Of a stretch of DNA of 32,275 bases, positions 31,222-32,275 are shown in pieces. The position numbers and the translations under genes are program-made. Each line of letters starts with the position of its first letter. The first letter of the stretch is position 1. The notes beneath the pieces are model-generated. The model was given only the letters and a program-made list of their open reading frames with translations, did no database searches and was not told the DNA's origin. Source of the DNA: Bacillota bacterium. Lineage in GTDB: Bacteria > Bacillota > Clostridia > Lachnospirales > Anaerotignaceae. Location of the stretch: contig JAETUG010000020.1 of the NCBI GenBank assembly GCA_021768705.1, forward strand, positions 1 to 32,275, given 5' to 3'.

Positions 31222-32013
31222 ATGAAAATCCTTGTATGTATCAAACAGGTTCCTGATACTGTTGAAGTAAAGATTGACCCCAAAACAGGTACACTGATCC
31301 GTGACGGCGTACCTTCCATCATCAACCACGATGACAAAACAGGTATCGAAGCAGCACTGCAGATGAGAGAAAAACTGGGCGGCACAGTAACAGTTGTTTC
31401 CATGGGCCCCCCTCAGGCAGACGTTGCACTGAGAGAAGCACTGGCTATGGGCTGTGATGAAGCTTATCTGGTATCCGCTAGAGAATTCGGCGGTTCCGAT
31501 ACATATGCTACATCCGGTATCATCGCAGCAGCTCTGAAAAACATCGGCTACGATCTGATCATCACAGGTCGTCAGGCTATCGACGGTGACACAGCTCAGG
31601 TTGGTCCCCAGATCGCTGAAAAACTGCATCTGCCTCAGGTTTCTTATGTAGAAGAAATCGTTGACGCAGCAGAAGATCACGTAGTTGTAAAGAGACAGTT
31701 CGAAGATGGTTACCACATCGTAAAAGTAAAAACACCTTGCCTGCTGACAGCAATCGCTGAATTGGCAGAACCCAGATATATGTCCATCGGCGGCATTTTC
31801 GATGCTTACAAGAAAGAAATCAAGATCCTGGGCTTCGAAGATTTGAAAGATGATCTGGAACTGGATATGATCGGTCTGAAAGGTTCCCCTACAAACGTAT
31901 TCAAATCCTTCACAAAAGAAGTGAAAGGTGCCGGTACAAAGATGACAGATCTGACAGCGGAAGAAGCTGTTGATGTAATCGTTAAGAAACTGGAAGAAAA
32001 ATTCATCATTTAA
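31222..32013 (+). CDS. etfB: Electron transfer flavoprotein beta subunit
   Basis: A 263-aa EtfB. MKILVCIKQVPDTVEVKIDPKTGTLIRDGVPSIINHDDKTGIEAAL is the family N-terminus, TGRQAIDGDTAQVGPQIAEKL is the conserved FAD/NAD-site segment, and AELAEPRYMSIGGIFDAYKKEI is the usual end region. Together with EtfA it forms the electron-carrying partner of the dehydrogenase. It lies 31 bp after the dehydrogenase with an AGGAGG site. The structured gap to etfA is described separately. Confidence 0.95.
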   Translation: MKILVCIKQVPDTVEVKIDPKTGTLIRDGVPSIINHDDKTGIEAALQMREKLGGTVTVVSMGPPQADVALREALAMGCDEAYLVSAREFGGSDTYATSGIIAAALKNIGYDLIITGRQAIDGDTAQVGPQIAEKLHLPQVSYVEEIVDAAEDHVVVKRQFEDGYHIVKVKTPCLLTAIAELAEPRYMSIGGIFDAYKKEIKILGFEDLKDDLELDMIGLKGSPTNVFKSFTKEVKGAGTKMTDLTAEEAVDVIVKKLEEKFII

Positions 32014-32033
32014 CGATCGTTATTGCAAATGAC

Positions 32034-32113
32034 TACAAGGAGCGGAGTGTTCCTTGTAAGGAATAGGGCCAGGGGAATGGATTCCCTTGCGGAGTGTGAG
32101 GCAGAGACCTCAC
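32034..32113 (+). promoter_or_regulatory. Structured etfB-etfA intergenic element
   Basis: A 128-bp gap inside an otherwise tight operon. Hairpin A: TACAAGGA (32034-32041) with TCCTTGTA (32051-32058), whose 9-nt loop is exactly GCGGAGTGT. Hairpin B: AGGGGAA (32071-32077) with TTCCCTT (32082-32088). GCGGAGTGT then recurs at 32089-32097, and hairpin C pairs GTGAGG (32096-32101) with CCTCAC (32108-32113). No T tract. Possible RNA processing, stability or translational control element. Confidence 0.55.
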
Positions 32114-32141
32114 GGAAAGATTTATTAAGGAGGCAATACCA

Positions 32142-32275
32142 ATGAGCAAAGGTATTTTTGTAGTAATGGAACAGAGATACGGCAAGGTTCAGAACGTAGG
32201 TCTGGAACTTGTTGGTGAAGCTACAAGACTGAAAGAAGATCTGAAAGATGACGTAGTAGCAGTGCTGCTGGGTCA
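32142..32275 (+). CDS. etfA: Electron transfer flavoprotein alpha subunit, 5' part
   Basis: Partial: the window ends after about 44 codons. MSKGIFVVMEQRYGKVQNVGLELVGEATRL is the EtfA N-terminus. AGGAGG lies 8 nt before the ATG. It completes the dehydrogenase-EtfB-EtfA order typical of clostridial electron-transfer operons. Confidence 0.9.
   Translation, partial: MSKGIFVVMEQRYGKVQNVGLELVGEATRLKEDLKDDVVAVLLG

Overview
The window looks like part of the chromosome of an anaerobic Gram-positive bacterium of the class Clostridia, probably near Lachnospiraceae or Anaerotignum. The basis is strong AGGAGG ribosome binding sites, TTGACA/TATAAT-type promoters with 16-18 bp spacers, a glmS ribozyme, tandem Feo iron transporters with Cys-rich FeoB-associated microproteins, an HPr/Enzyme I pair, and an acyl-CoA dehydrogenase-EtfBA operon. 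The genus assignment is inference. There are no insertion sequences, phage genes or CRISPR arrays, and most genes are housekeeping.

Layout. 1-611: four tRNAs (Asn, Glu, Cys, then a second Cys with its own promoter). 668-1658: an SdpR/SdpI-type autorepressor and membrane protein operon with a perfect palindromic operator. 1671-5775: family II pyrophosphatase with regulatory domains, TruA, and a COG2509-type FAD protein. 5823-6695 (minus): a lipoprotein of unknown function. 6865-8975: promoter, glmS ribozyme and glmS. 9113-15372: an iron-uptake block. 15479-17421: ptsH-ptsI. 17455-17724 (minus): a DUF1905 protein. 17897-20057: a small alarmone synthetase, a metallophosphoesterase and a TM2-like membrane protein. 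20117-20740 (minus): flavin reductase. 20936-22273: an RsmF-like rRNA methyltransferase. 22495-24939: threonine synthase and a membrane-anchored protein. 25123-28423: fructose-6-phosphate aldolase, transketolase, ThpR. 28716-29804: an iron-type alcohol/glycerol dehydrogenase. 30048-end: acyl-CoA dehydrogenase, EtfB and the start of EtfA.

The most interesting part is the iron block. Two divergent FeoA-FeoB-microprotein sets sit in tandem. Downstream on the opposite strand lie two genes of uncharacterised families, DUF2325 and DUF3793. The perfect palindrome TAGTTAGTTATAACTAACTA lies just downstream of the -10 of the DUF2325-DUF3793 promoter. Degenerate copies lie at the feoA1 and feoA2 promoters, ahead of feoB2 and ahead of DUF3793. 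This suggests a single regulon, probably under a DtxR-type metalloregulator encoded elsewhere, that ties the two unknown proteins to iron uptake or iron homeostasis.

Other non-coding points of note are a complete three-codon ORF whose stop codon ends exactly at the glmS ribozyme cleavage site, three AACGATT repeats at exact 20-nt intervals in the thrC leader, a structured etfB-etfA spacer that repeats GCGGAGTGT, and a structured leader ahead of the alcohol dehydrogenase.
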